This document shows positions 1 through 10,672 of a stretch of DNA of 64,000 bases, one piece after another. Both the position numbers and the translations under genes were made by a program. The stretch's first letter is position 1. Each line of letters starts with the position of its first letter. Origin of the DNA: Lutraria lutraria (taxonomy: Eukaryota; Mollusca; Bivalvia; Venerida; Mactridae); NCBI GenBank assembly GCA_964023205.1, contig OZ026835.1:8452414-8516413 (forward strand), in the 5' to 3' direction. The notes below the pieces were generated by a model. It did not search any database. It was given only the letters and a program-made list of their open reading frames with translations, and had not been told where the DNA came from.

Positions 1-88
1 CCATGTACTGTGTTAAGAAAATCACATGAAATAGGTGAGGCGTGTATCGACGCTTTAATAAATAACCAGGAAAAACTAATCGAACTAG
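1..88 (+). repeat. 5' part of a split tRNA-type SINE
   Basis: The segment GAGGCGTGTATCG followed by an A-rich stretch matches the middle of the more complete SINE at about 2,370-2,690. The matching 3' part, ATAAATGCCCGG..TCTCCTGTATCTT, lies at 551-640. The copy is cut in two by the hAT-like element at 89-550 and its 5' head lies outside the window. Family membership rests on comparison of the two copies in this window. Confidence 0.6.
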
Positions 89-550
89 TAGGGCTGTGGC
101 GAGTATCCGAGTACTCGGGTAATCACGAATCAAATTGAAAAATCGAGTATGAATAATCGCCATTACTAAGATTCGTGGTTCGCGATCTTGTTTTTTAACA
201 AATTAAAATTGTATATTTTGTTCTTAGAAATCTCTTTTATGTGAATAAATATTGCGTTACCATGGACTAATTTGCTTGCCGAGATGTCCAGTCGGGTCTG
301 TAAATAATGATGCTGGTAAATCAGTTAATAGGAAGGGAGTATGTATAAATTTAAGTCAGAGAACAATTTATATTGATTTACTTCATTATTCCAAAAAAAA
401 ACAAATAAATTTATCTGTCTTCAGGACTGAAATATTGAAGTTTTAGATGGGTTGCTTGATAACAAAAGATTCGTGATTCGATTTGTGGATCGTAAGTGTT
501 GAATCGTGGATTGGATCGGATCGCCATTTACCCAACGATCCACAGCCCTA
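89..550. mobile_element. hAT-like non-autonomous DNA transposon (MITE)
   Basis: The ends are perfect 11-bp inverted repeats, TAGGGCTGTGG on the left and CCACAGCCCTA on the right. They are flanked by near-identical 8-bp direct repeats, CGAACTAG (81-88) and CGAAATAG (551-558), differing at one base. An 8-bp target duplication and this type of end are typical of the hAT superfamily. The interior has no transposase; the 64-codon open frame at 252-446 is not protein-like. The element sits inside a SINE, which dates it as the younger insertion. Confidence 0.8.
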
Positions 551-640
551 CGAAATAGTATGAATATAAATGCCCGGTTCTCCTGTATCTTATCTCCCCT
601 GTCTCCATGAAATGACCATAGCTGTCAAATAGGTCGTTAA
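551..640 (+). repeat. 3' part of the split tRNA-type SINE
   Basis: The sequence ATAAATGCCCGGTTCTCCTG and the following pyrimidine-rich CTTATCTCCCCTGTCTCC align with 2,612-2,665 of the second SINE copy. It begins with the right-hand target duplication of the hAT-like insertion, so joining 1-88 to 559-640 recreates one SINE. Confidence 0.6.
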
Positions 641-2369
641 ACTCTAAACAATCAAGCACTTCTAAAATACGAGTTCCATTTTCATGTACGGCAATACTTA
701 GTCTTGATTACCCACTCATTGAGTAAACACCGGGAACCAGGCTATACTATACTTCGTTATCTCGAGGAGTCATCAGGACAGGTGGAATGCTCGACATAAT
801 CCGGGTGCTCGTAATAACGATACATTCTGACAATCCATTATTCTTGTTGATACGTTTTTTCTCGTTTGTATCATTTGTATTAACGAGCGTAATTACATAA
901 ATGTTATCATTTGATTATATAAACAATTAATAATGTGAAGTGCTTGCCTAAAATATGTTCTTTGATGTCTAAGAAGAACATACGTACACATGTAGAATGT
1001 TAACAAATAAAGTGTTTTCGAGTTTTCGATTGAACCACTTATAGGAAAAGGGATTCGGGAGGTACTGTGCGAACATAAAATAGATGTCTCATAAGCCAAT
1101 TTGGCTGACCCTTTCAATGGGGGTGACACACTATAATAAACAAAACCTTTACCTATATCCTGTGTATCTAATGTGACAAGGACGATAAAAAAACTCCCGT
1201 TCGCAATGAAAAATGAAAATGTCTAGAATTCGGCTCAACCAATGAGAATTGAAAAAGTTTACCCAATTTGTTTGGTTTGGTCTGAATATTTGCATACAAT
1301 TTACTGTCTTTGATACTAGTAATTCGAATACAATGAAAACTTCGTTGGTATAGCTATATAAACGTTCATTTATTTATCGTCATTTAAAAATGGAAGCCAT
1401 TGGAAGTACCCCATGTAAATGTGTACAAATTGGTCTGGGTGCGGAACCTGACTGAATGAAAATAAAACAAACAAGACAAGACGTCATGTCTAGTTATCTA
1501 TCTTAGACACAGGAGAGTAGTTTTACAAATTAAAAAGAATGCGTCTGGCACCGTTTTTCACGATAAATGTGTCAAACTTATACATGTTATCTCGGTATTA
1601 CGGAATTTCCTGTCTGTTCAGTATTCTAATAAAACTTTATGTATCTTCTTGATAAATGCTTTTGATGTTTATCCCCGAAATACGTTACGTAATTACATCA
1701 AATATGCGTATAATTTCATTCAGCTTTATATGAAACATTTTTAATTTGTTTTTATCTTAACTTGAATTTTAATGGTCGGAATGAATTTAACTAAACTAAA
1801 CAGTATTAACAAGATATGTAAAGTACCTCAAATAAGAGATAGAGGCATCAATGGTATAAGTATTGGTAATTCAACAGACTAGAATAATCAAAGCACTGGT
1901 GTAATTCAAGTGGACAGTTTTTGAAGCGTACAACGAGGGGTGATTAAAAAGTTCGCAGAGCCCTAGACATAGAACTAAAATTGTAATGGATATCGATGTG
2001 CCTGAGCCGGGTAGTACTACGCTTTACAATTTTAAATACTATTAGTGGTTTACAACTGTTATAGTATACTATATGTAATTTTTATGACCAAAGCAAATAC
2101 TGTTACATTCCATAAATCTGCTACTACATTCAATACAAATATGCTATTGAAGTTCGAAATTTCAGTTTTATTTTCAGTTAGTACGCCCACACCACTTGAA
2201 TGATTACATTAGTATGTCTACATGTCTGGCCACTATATAACACTTCAAAATGTTTGACTTGATAAAATCATTTGAGCGATTTAGGGTCATTATGGCACAT
2301 TTGTTAAATATTTACGTTTCCTCACCTGAGCCGAATACTCAAAACTAGGTCGCCAGACTAGAAATTCCA
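641..2369. other. Intergenic, no gene seen
   Basis: AT-rich sequence with only short open frames and no recognisable protein or RNA. A CCGGGAACCAGGC motif near 728 recurs in several places in the window (for example near 23,600, 25,365 and 49,993) and probably belongs to an old dispersed repeat. Confidence 0.5.
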
Positions 2370-2690
2370 TTGGGGTGATGGTTGGTTGACTGGTATTGGT
2401 CTGTATACTAGTAACTAATCGAAAGATCAAGGGTTCGATTCTGGGCTTCATCTTCCGAATTTCTCAAGGACGCCCTTTCAGTGTCACTATCCAAACTACT
2501 GAGCAAAGCACCGCGTCTAGAAAAAAACACAAGAAAGGGCGAGGCGTGTATCGGCACATTACACCGGGCACGATAAAAAAATAGGAACACATATTCGGAA
2601 AGAGTAGGGATACAAATGCCCGGTGCTCCTGTATCTTCTCTCACCTCTCTATCTCTCTCTGGGTCGACCACATGTTGCTATCGAACTTGC
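2370..2690 (+). repeat. tRNA-derived SINE
   Basis: A good RNA polymerase III B box, GGGTTCGATTCTGG, lies at about 2,431-2,444, downstream of a tRNA-like stretch (TTGGTCTGTATACTAGTAAC) where the A box would be. The body continues through GAGGCGTGTATCGGC, CACCGGGCACG and AAATGCCCGGTGCTCCTG to a CT-rich end, ACCTCTCTATCTCTCTCT. The last two thirds match the split copy at the start of the window. Short open frames on both strands here are not genes. Confidence 0.65.
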
Positions 2691-3640
2691 CGTTAAACAA
2701 AAGATTAATATATATATAAATAGAAAAACATTGATTTATGACTGAAAAAATCTTTAACCTGATATAAAACCAATTACGCATTATATTGAAACATATCCAA
2801 GCCTTTCATTTTTAAAAAGAAACTTAATTAATCTTTACAATATTTTTACAAATACTCCATAAAAATAGTGTTGTTCATGTTCGTTAATTAACAGCATGAC
2901 GACAGATGGTAAACCAATGTCGAAAAAAATGTTACCTTACATTATACTGGTTTCCGTTCAATGTTGCAGGGCACCAGATGCTCTGTACAGCCTGGGACAA
3001 CGGGAACATCTTGCACAAAAGGGATTCAACCCAATTAGTAGGTAAATAAACAGGTTTTATCAAAATGATATTGTCTTGGAATCTGGAATATTATCAGATG
3101 CACAAAGAAGTTTACAAATGGCAATATGTTTTGGATAACGACGACTTTCTTAGCTAAGATATATCTATACGAACGCTTTCCATGTGTCAATCATTTTTTG
3201 AATGGGTATCATTTAGCCAAACATGATTGTTATAGAATTCGTTCTATATTAAAGTATCTTTACATGCAAAAAAAAAGGATTTCACTGATTTTCAAAGGGG
3301 CAATAAGCACATCCTATATACCAAAAGGATCGATAGGTGATGCCTATGTCTCATTATGCAAGATTAATGAAAATGGGCGGAAATTACAGTGGAAACGCAG
3401 CACACCACGTTATAATTGAACGGTCATTTCTTCCTTGAAAACATAATAATAGATTGAATAAATTATTCAAATTCCTCATCAGGTTGTCTACCTTACACCA
3501 GTTGATATCTTGAAGATGTAAGATATCCAGGCATATTTAAATTGTTATATTTTTTTAATTTTATAAGTATTGTAAATCTTATTAAATATATTTTTTATTA
3601 ACATCAATTTTTTTTTAAAATAATTATCCCTCATACATAC

Positions 3641-3752
3641 AAGGGGTTGAATTGTCCAGGCAGTTTAGGAGTCACATGAGGGTAGAATTGTCTAGGGGTT
3701 GAATTGTCTCCAGAAAATATGAGGGGTCGAATTGTGTAGGGGTTGAATTGTC
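3641..3752. repeat. Short irregular repeat of GGGTTGAATTGTC
   Basis: The motif GGGG[T]TGAATTGTC occurs about five times at irregular 20-40 bp spacing, with variants GGGTAGAATTGTC and GGGTCGAATTGTG. This looks like a small degenerate tandem array. No flanking duplication was seen. Confidence 0.5.
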
Positions 3753-3945
3753 CGGATATCATTATCTTAAGTGATGATTATTTTAAGAACTGTATCTTCA
3801 AAGCAACATCCTTACACTTCTAAAGTACATGTAGGCATGACGACTACTATTCAACTGATGACCACACATAATGATCAACATACGCCGCAGAGAAATCATT
3901 ACATACAAAATGGGAAAAATCAATTTAATTATGTTGGCGAACATA

Positions 3946-3953
3946 TATATAAG
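3946..3953 (+). promoter_or_regulatory. TATA-like box upstream of the LicD gene
   Basis: TATATAAG lies 57 bases before the first in-frame ATG at 4,003. Transcription starting about 30 bases downstream would give a short leader of roughly 25-30 nt. The region is AT-rich, so chance occurrence is possible. Confidence 0.35.
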
Positions 3954-4002
3954 CATAAGGTAGATTGACGCAAGGTGTTGGTTGTCAGTCTATAGCTTAA
4001 CG

Positions 4003-4926
4003 ATGATACGACTTACCGTTTTGAGAAATATGTTCAATGTACGGTCGTGCATATTTTTCTGTAGGTTCTTTAAGTTGATTATTGTTGTTCTTATCATATA
4101 CGTGTTTATTCACGTTTATTTACGGACTGACAAAAATATAGATGCAATGAACAAGGACAGTGAGACTTGTCGCAATTGGAAACGTATGGACGCTAACATA
4201 ACAGCCTGTACTGGTAATCTTCCATCTTGGGTAGAAAGAGTGAGTAAAGGCAACTTCTCTTTGGATCCAGAACGGAATAAAAAATTCGCAAATCTGATGC
4301 CAGTTTCTAAGCGTAATGAATTGGTAAATTTACTGAGATTGTTTGTAATACATTGTGATTTACATGATATACCATATATGTTAGCATACGGATCGTTGAT
4401 TGGAGCAGTAAGGCATTTTGGGATCATACCATGGGATCATGATATTGACGTGATGGTTGACCAGAAATATAGACCGCAATTGCTAAATATATCATCAACA
4501 ATGACCGATATGGGATATATAATGGATATACATCGGGAGTTACATTTTAGATTGAAGAGAAGTACGCATCGAACTCTTTTCTTGGATATATTCATCTACT
4601 ACATAGACGGCAATTCTATAATACCGTACAGAGATGGTCTTAAAGTCAACATGGATTACCTGTTCCCAACCAAAATGCAGCCATTTGAAGAGTTTGTGTT
4701 ACCAATTCCATACAATACGACTGCTGTATTGGATCTCTGGTACACTGATTGGACATCCTGCCATTTTCTCAGAGACCATAGGCGCTTTCGAGCTGAATCT
4801 GCATGTAAAGAACTTCACAGTATGTTCCCGTTCGTTTTTCACGACGCTTCATCCGTCAACTTACAGAGGAGCACTTTAAAGCTTGATGGACAAACGCTCA
4901 TAAGTATAACATACCAGCACAATTAG
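4003..4926 (+). CDS. LicD/fukutin-type family protein, type II membrane protein
   Basis: Predicted 307-residue protein from the ATG at 4,003; the open frame extends upstream to a TTG at 3,982 but has no earlier ATG. Residues about 17-40 form one hydrophobic segment (FKLIIVVLIIYVFIHVYL) after a short basic N-terminus, as in Golgi type II membrane enzymes. The LicD-type core follows: YGSLIGAVRH at 129-138, then WDHDIDVMV at 144-152 with a D-x-D-x-D (D145, D147, D149) that would bind metal and nucleotide-linked substrate, then LFLDIF near 192-197 and FPT..PFEEF near 221-230. This layout is that of the LicD/FKTN/FKRP family, whose members transfer phosphocholine or ribitol phosphate to glycans. 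Four N-x-S/T sites lie on the lumenal side. Intronless, with a TATA-like box and a poly(A) signal at 5,105. Exact substrate cannot be told; it is more likely one of the many invertebrate LicD paralogues than true FKRP. Confidence 0.85.
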   Translation: MIRLTVLRNMFNVRSCIFFCRFFKLIIVVLIIYVFIHVYLRTDKNIDAMNKDSETCRNWKRMDANITACTGNLPSWVERVSKGNFSLDPERNKKFANLMPVSKRNELVNLLRLFVIHCDLHDIPYMLAYGSLIGAVRHFGIIPWDHDIDVMVDQKYRPQLLNISSTMTDMGYIMDIHRELHFRLKRSTHRTLFLDIFIYYIDGNSIIPYRDGLKVNMDYLFPTKMQPFEEFVLPIPYNTTAVLDLWYTDWTSCHFLRDHRRFRAESACKELHSMFPFVFHDASSVNLQRSTLKLDGQTLISITYQHN

Positions 4927-5104
4927 TTTACATTTATGTATCTGTTCTTCTGACATGAGCATTTGAATGTTTTCTCATTACACCGTGCAATCTGTTAATA
5001 TATTTATCTCTTCTGATGAACTAAGTGCACAGACAAGTGATACTCTTCCGTCTAGTGACAAACGTACAATTTTAAGGAAACATAAATGCAATATTAAAAA
5101 TATT

Positions 5105-5110
5105 AATAAA
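5105..5110 (+). other. Poly(A) signal candidate for the LicD gene
   Basis: AATAAA about 180 bases after the stop codon, followed by a T/G-rich stretch (TGTTTATTTTG) that could serve as the downstream element. Confidence 0.5.
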
Positions 5111-5343
5111 TGTTTATTTTGAATGAATGTAAGGTAAGGTAACCTGATTATGTTTTCCAAGTTATTCTTTAGTTTTGTCGCTTTTCCAGTATTATTCAAC
5201 GTCTGTCTCATATATGAGTGTTAAAATAAGTTAGCATAACTGTGGTTAATATCACATTAACAGTCACTTACCTTTAATATTAATGTCTTCAGCAGCAATG
5301 GTATGACACGCTTGATCTACCTGAGGCCATTGTAGAATATATA

Positions 5344-5661
5344 TTCCGATCGGAAAATTAAGTTTCCGAATCGGGAAACATTCCTTTTTAGCAATTTCAG
5401 TGTTCAATTAAAAAATAACTAGATAATAGAAAAGAAATCTGAACGGTAGAAAGTTAGATATATCTTTTAAGTTTAATATTGTATATTCAATTTAAAGATC
5501 GAGTGCGTATTCTTATGCACCAGGTGTTTTGAGTGAAAATAGTACAAAAGTAGTGATTTTATTTCCTGACGGGAAATCTGTTACTAAATTATGCCACAGA
5601 TTTCCCGTTCGGGAAATAGGGGAAACCCCGCTTAGTGATTTCCCGATCGGGAAGTTTCCCC
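5344..5661. repeat. Cluster of TTCCCG/CGGGAA palindromes, possible MITE
   Basis: Within about 320 bp there are at least five palindromic or near-palindromic motifs: TTCCGATCGGAA (5,344-5,355), GTTTCCGAATCGGGAAAC, ATTTCCTGACGGGAAAT, ATTTCCCGTTCGGGAAAT and TTTCCCGATCGGGAA, plus GGGGAAACCCC. They are concentrated at the two ends of the segment, leaving an AT-rich middle. This is what a foldback element would look like, but no target duplication was found. Confidence 0.45.
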
Positions 5662-6144
5662 TACTGAGCAACAGAGACACTGGTTCATGGTCTTAATCAT
5701 TGACCTTTAGATTTTTGTAAGGGTTTACTAATGCATCTTCCAACATGCCAGATAAATAGAGTACATAAAGTATCAAATCAGGCATAATAATATAGACTTG
5801 TGACCAATGCTTGTTTTGACCAATCCAGTTCTAAATTCATTCGTTATATCAGTCAGAGAACGGGTTATGTTTAAAGTTATAGTCCTTGACAGAGTTGATA
5901 ACAAAATAGCACCAGTGTCCATTGCTCAGCTTTTCAACTATACAAACACAATGTACCGCTTAAGAACTTTTGGAAGTACCTATATTGCTGTTCTAGAAAC
6001 AGGACCAAAAAGGTAGATATGTTCATAAATGCAGAATCTTGGAACACTCACAATTAACTTGATGTGTTTCAAATGAAAACTAGTTCAGACAAAAGCTCCA
6101 ATGATATCTATTCTCAAAATTACAATAAGGGCTAACCATACTGC

Positions 6145-6378
6145 GTACCAAGTTTTGGACTGAATTTCAAATGAACCAGTACCAAGTTTTGGACTAAATT
6201 TTAAATGAACCAGTACCAAGTTTTGGACTGAATTTCAAATGAACCAGTACCAAGTTTTGGACTGAATTTCAAATGAACCCGTATCCAGTTTTGGACTGAA
6301 TTTCAAATGAACCAGTACCAAGTTTTGGACTGAATTTTATATGAACCAGTACCAAGTCTTGGACTGAATTTCAAATGT
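6145..6378 (+). repeat. 34-bp minisatellite, 7 copies
   Basis: The unit GTACCAAGTTTTGGACTGAA + TTTCAAATGAACCA repeats at an exact 34-bp spacing (starts at 6,145, 6,179, 6,213, 6,247, 6,281, 6,315 and 6,349). Copies differ by one to four substitutions and no indels. Confidence 0.95.
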
Positions 6379-6444
6379 GTGGTAGAATGTTCCTTTTTAT
6401 TAGTCTGAACTTTTTATACGTCTTTGCCACAATGATATTTTAAA

Positions 6445-6540
6445 TCAGTACTAACTTACCCCTTCCACAAGCTGCCGGCATCTTCTCCACATGTGGAGGA
6501 AAATCGACATTGTTGTCAAATTTTTATGGAAGCGCATTGG
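6445..6540 (+). repeat. Dispersed repeat, copy 1 of 2
   Basis: CAGTACTAACTTACCCCTTC..CTCCACATGTGGAGGAAAAT..GACATT matches 32,448-32,545 at roughly three quarters of positions. The 32.5 kb copy is followed by a tRNA B-box-like TTCGAGCCCGG, which suggests a SINE, but this copy lacks it. Confidence 0.55.
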
Positions 6541-9500
6541 TGCAACCATTCTTGTCGTGTAATAATTATTGCAAGTTAGGTTTTTGGGAAGGCTTAAGCC
6601 TTCCTATACCAATAACTGTGGATAAAGGTCATTTGAGAATTTTACCAAAGCCTTATTACCAAATCCCCTACTACCGCGGTAAACAAGACAAGGTGGATTT
6701 CGAAGTACTTCTGCGATCTAATAAATTTTATTATAAGGTTACTTATTAATTACATCGCTAATTGTAACATGTTGATGTAAATTAGGTATCGCTCCACTCA
6801 CTATATAAGTATTAACTCCGCCCACGGCTAGTATGGAGTTACTTCCCCTCTCACTAACTTTGCTTTGAAATTAGCAAAATCGGGAACCAGACAACGTCCA
6901 CGGCTTGTATCGACACAGTAGCAGTGATGAACTGTCATCAAATGATGACATGGTGCACAGTCCTTACAAATTCTCAACATTTCTGTACAAAGCCTTCCCA
7001 TCAGTACCTTCAGTGCTTTCATTTATAAATTGGACTTAATGACACCACGCTAAATATTAAAGCCATTCTTTAAACAGTGGGGCTTTGCGGTTACACGTAC
7101 GACCCAAATTTTAAACTGTGGGTTGGTAGGTAAGCAACCTTTTACTGACGATCCTTGGTCTGTGGACTAACAGCTCGACTAAAGACAAAAAGAACGAATT
7201 GGTCATAATAACAAAGAACGGATGGGGGTGAAAGAGTTGCTTACGTAACCTGTGAAAGAAAAAGGTACAAAATAGACTTAGGACATTAAATTGGAGGAAA
7301 TTGTAGGACTTGACGTTGGTCGAATCGGGAGAAAAATACTAATTGACCAAGGACGAATCTAAGAATTAAGTACGTATTAACGCGGGACAAACTGTATGAA
7401 AATATACAAATTGACTTGGGACAAAACGTAGGAAATCCTTTTCTAAATAGGATATTCGTAAGCATGTTTTATACTTAGGTACACGTAGTCCATATTCACA
7501 TATACATGTACGAATTATATTGACTAGATATTAATAACACTAGTTATAAAAACAAATATGTGTCGCCTAGTACATCAATGAAATATATATTGAAATGTAG
7601 GCATTGTGTTTACATGATATTCATAGTATAATTGACGCTGTACAATAACTGACACCATCTTTTTTTAGCTGGACACCATAGTTGTTACCATGACGGCTTA
7701 TTTGTTTAACATCTCGACCCAAACAATACGTCATGTTTCTGACGTGTGGAATTTGTGGGAATCTAAACATGGGCTTAAACATGCTTCGAATAATTTCGTT
7801 TAAATACTTTATGTGCCTTTTGCAACGGATGAATTTGAACTTAAAGCCAAACGAACACAAGCGCCTATCGAATTAAACGAATTGATAAAGAAATGATAAC
7901 TTATAAACACGTAACCGCAGGTGCATTTCTTGATTTTAATCTAAGAAAATATTAAAAATTGGATTTTTTGTAATAAATCATCTTAATTCAATAAATTATA
8001 TTTCATGTTAAAAGTTTAAAGATTATAATCGAAGCAGACACATGAAACACAATACGGATCTGATAAATGGTATATACATCAAAAAGTCAAGTCATAGACA
8101 ATTACTCATCTCAAAATTATGTCTTCTGTAGTTAGTATACATGTATTACGTCACGCTTTGCCCTTTTTCCTTGATCATAGTGACTCAGTCTGCATAAACG
8201 TACCATGTCTGTATGTATTATATCTGGGACCATACCAGTTGAACGCGAAGATGAAAATCTAAGATAAATAGATACTCCGGAAAATGATATAAAAGATGAA
8301 CAATATAATTTACTCATCAAAGTCCAAATGAAACGCCGACATATTCAGATTCCTTATAAATTACATCTAAAGGAATAATTTCCAGCAACAAATTTTATTA
8401 CAGCTATGATCATTTCAGAGCCTCCTCAGAGAGAGGGGAAATAAGAGAACCGGGCGTTCCAGCAACAGATAGGAGCGCAACGATCCGCCCGACCATGCAT
8501 GTACTACGGTACATTGTCATTCTGAACTGCAATACGTTCTTCGATACATATGTGTAATACAAAAACACTGCACAACTAATGTCAATGCTGGAAATAATTT
8601 GGGACACCATTGATTTTATGTGTCGGTAATATCGAAGGAAATCAATGCTATATTGATCGCCCCTTATAAATCAAACAGACTGACGAAGGACTATGCTTTG
8701 TTAAGCAACCATTTGAGAGTTTAATAAACAAATAAACTGTGATATACATATTCATTACTGCATTCATTACTATGCTTAGCATTTGTGCCTAATATATACA
8801 TTGTATTCAAAAAAATATCGCAGTACAGGGATTTTGTACCGCGGTGTACGAGTATATCGAACCAACGCTGTAACGCGATTTACTAGTACAATGTCATATC
8901 AATTTATATGTACATGTACATCATTACAATCATAGTAACAACGTACATGTACTTTTCTCTAATTCTCGAATTCATAAACAAAACCAACTTTTTCTGCAGT
9001 TTTTTTTTCTCCGATATTGTAAAACTTACAGGACACATTTAGCACATTGACCGACTGTTAGTCAGAGTCAACGGCGTCTTGATACCAATCTTACAAGCAC
9101 GCTGACGAAAATCTGACATCATTATCTGTTTCAAAATATTTTTTTCATTTCTTAGAGATAAAAAACATAAAACACGTGCATTGGAGCATCCAACACAGCT
9201 GTAATGATGCCAATATTTCTCTTCTCAATTCAATGTTAAACCTATCAAAAACATAAGTATAAACTTTGCTTGCTACGGAAGTGGGCTGTTGATTAAGTGT
9301 TGTGTTTGGCTGATAAGATATTATCCATGTGAATTCAAAATCAGTTGAAAATTTGTCAGAACGTTTGCAAATACTAGTTAGCTACCGATTGAGTAATTCG
9401 GAGACACGTGGCTATATCGCTAGTGGTGTTATTTTAGTGCATTGACATAAGCAGTGCTTCTCCAAAGGGTATTGCAGTATTTGTTCACATGAACGTACCA

Positions 9501-10381
9501 TTAGAAATATTCAAGACTTTTAAGTATGACACATATAATCTTTACAATATTTTCTAATTGAAGTTTCTAATTGAATCACTGACTAATTCGTCGTGATTTT
9601 AACACCGATATGGATTCTGCAGGTGCGTTAATCAGCGTCAGCTCGTGTGGGTCTAAACCAGATCTTCCGGTGCCCGTTTCAAAGACATATCTAAGCTTAG
9701 ATCTTAAGGTTAAAAATCTTACTTCCCGTGGTTTGTAAACAGATTTATTTGCGAATTTTCTTCTGATTGTCTCGGGGATCTATTTTCTTTTGTTCAGGTA
9801 AATCTCTGAATTATATACCAATACTAAAGATAGTTAAATTTAAAATCCACTGTTATTGCTAAGGCATGATTAGGATACGGGCGGCTGAATTTTTATTATG
9901 ACTGTTACCTTAATATACTTGTAGATAATTTTACACTAATACATGCATCATGAAGGATGATGGTACATGTGTACTGGCGCAAAACACGACACATCGGAAC
10001 AGTCTATCTTGACGATGAAAATATAAAATTTTGACCCAGGCAGCTATATCATAATTATATGTCTACCATCGTTCGATAGTTACCTGCAAATCTGTTGTAG
10101 AATTCAGAATTGAACAAGCCACAGGTAATTCTTATTAAAGTGTCAGCTTAGCGTGTCTAATGTGGTCATTAACATACGCCGTACGTATACAGACGTTATA
10201 ATTAGATTACAAGATGGCACATTTACTTACACAACACGGAAAGAAAAGAAGTCGCCGGTTATTGAACCTCACGTGTAAGTGTATTCTGTACAATATGATT
10301 TCTTTATAAATTTCTTGCATTTTTCATGTTTTTATAAATATCTTACTTCTCAATTTATGTTATCTTAAGCACGGCTGTGTA
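6541..10381. other. Intergenic, no gene seen
   Basis: No convincing coding exon, RNA gene or long repeat was recognised. All open frames are under 90 codons and lack protein-like composition. The stretch at 7,080-7,450 is rich in GGGACAAA/TTGGGACA words, possibly an old degenerate repeat. Confidence 0.45.
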
Positions 10382-10476
10382 GAACCGTAATTTTCACACA
10401 TACGAATTCGACACAGTTGTGAAAAATTCATACGAATTCTTCACACGTGTTTGATAAATTCGTACAAAACTCTCAC
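10382..10476 (+). repeat. Inverted-repeat element, copy 1 (GAACCGTAATTTTCACA)
   Basis: GAACCGTAATTTTCACACAT followed by alternating CGAATT and CACA..TGTGAAAA motifs. The reverse complement of 13,139-13,226 aligns with it over most of its length, so two copies lie 2.7 kb apart in opposite orientation. Ends are partly complementary (GAACCGTAATTTTCACA in one copy against GGAACGAGATTTTCACA at its other end), suggesting a small foldback MITE. Confidence 0.5.
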
Positions 10477-10590
10477 AAATAAGGAAATTGTTTAGCCCCC
10501 AAAATTAACCACCTCTTAGTACAAACGAAATTTTCACAGAACGCTTTTCGTTCGTTTAAATTAGCAACTAGGATTTTATTATATACAACT

Positions 10591-10672
10591 ATTTCATGGG
10601 CACGTGTGGAACAGTCAAAACTGTGGTACCTCGGTGTCGGGGTGACATTTTGAACTGTTCGACCCATGAAAT
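10591..10672. repeat. Imperfect hairpin of about 40-bp arms
   Basis: ATTTCATGGG..GAACAGTCAAAA reads outward against TTTTGAACTGTTC..CCCATGAAAT, giving arms of about 40 bp with some mismatches. Overlapping 82-83 codon open frames on both strands are a by-product of this symmetry. Confidence 0.6.

Noticed and set aside
2420..2450. Functional tRNA gene
   Set aside because: Only the B box is good; the cloverleaf and acceptor stem cannot be formed, so it is a SINE head.
3126..3419. 97-codon + strand frame
   Set aside because: No domain, no promoter or splice context; AT-rich chance frame.
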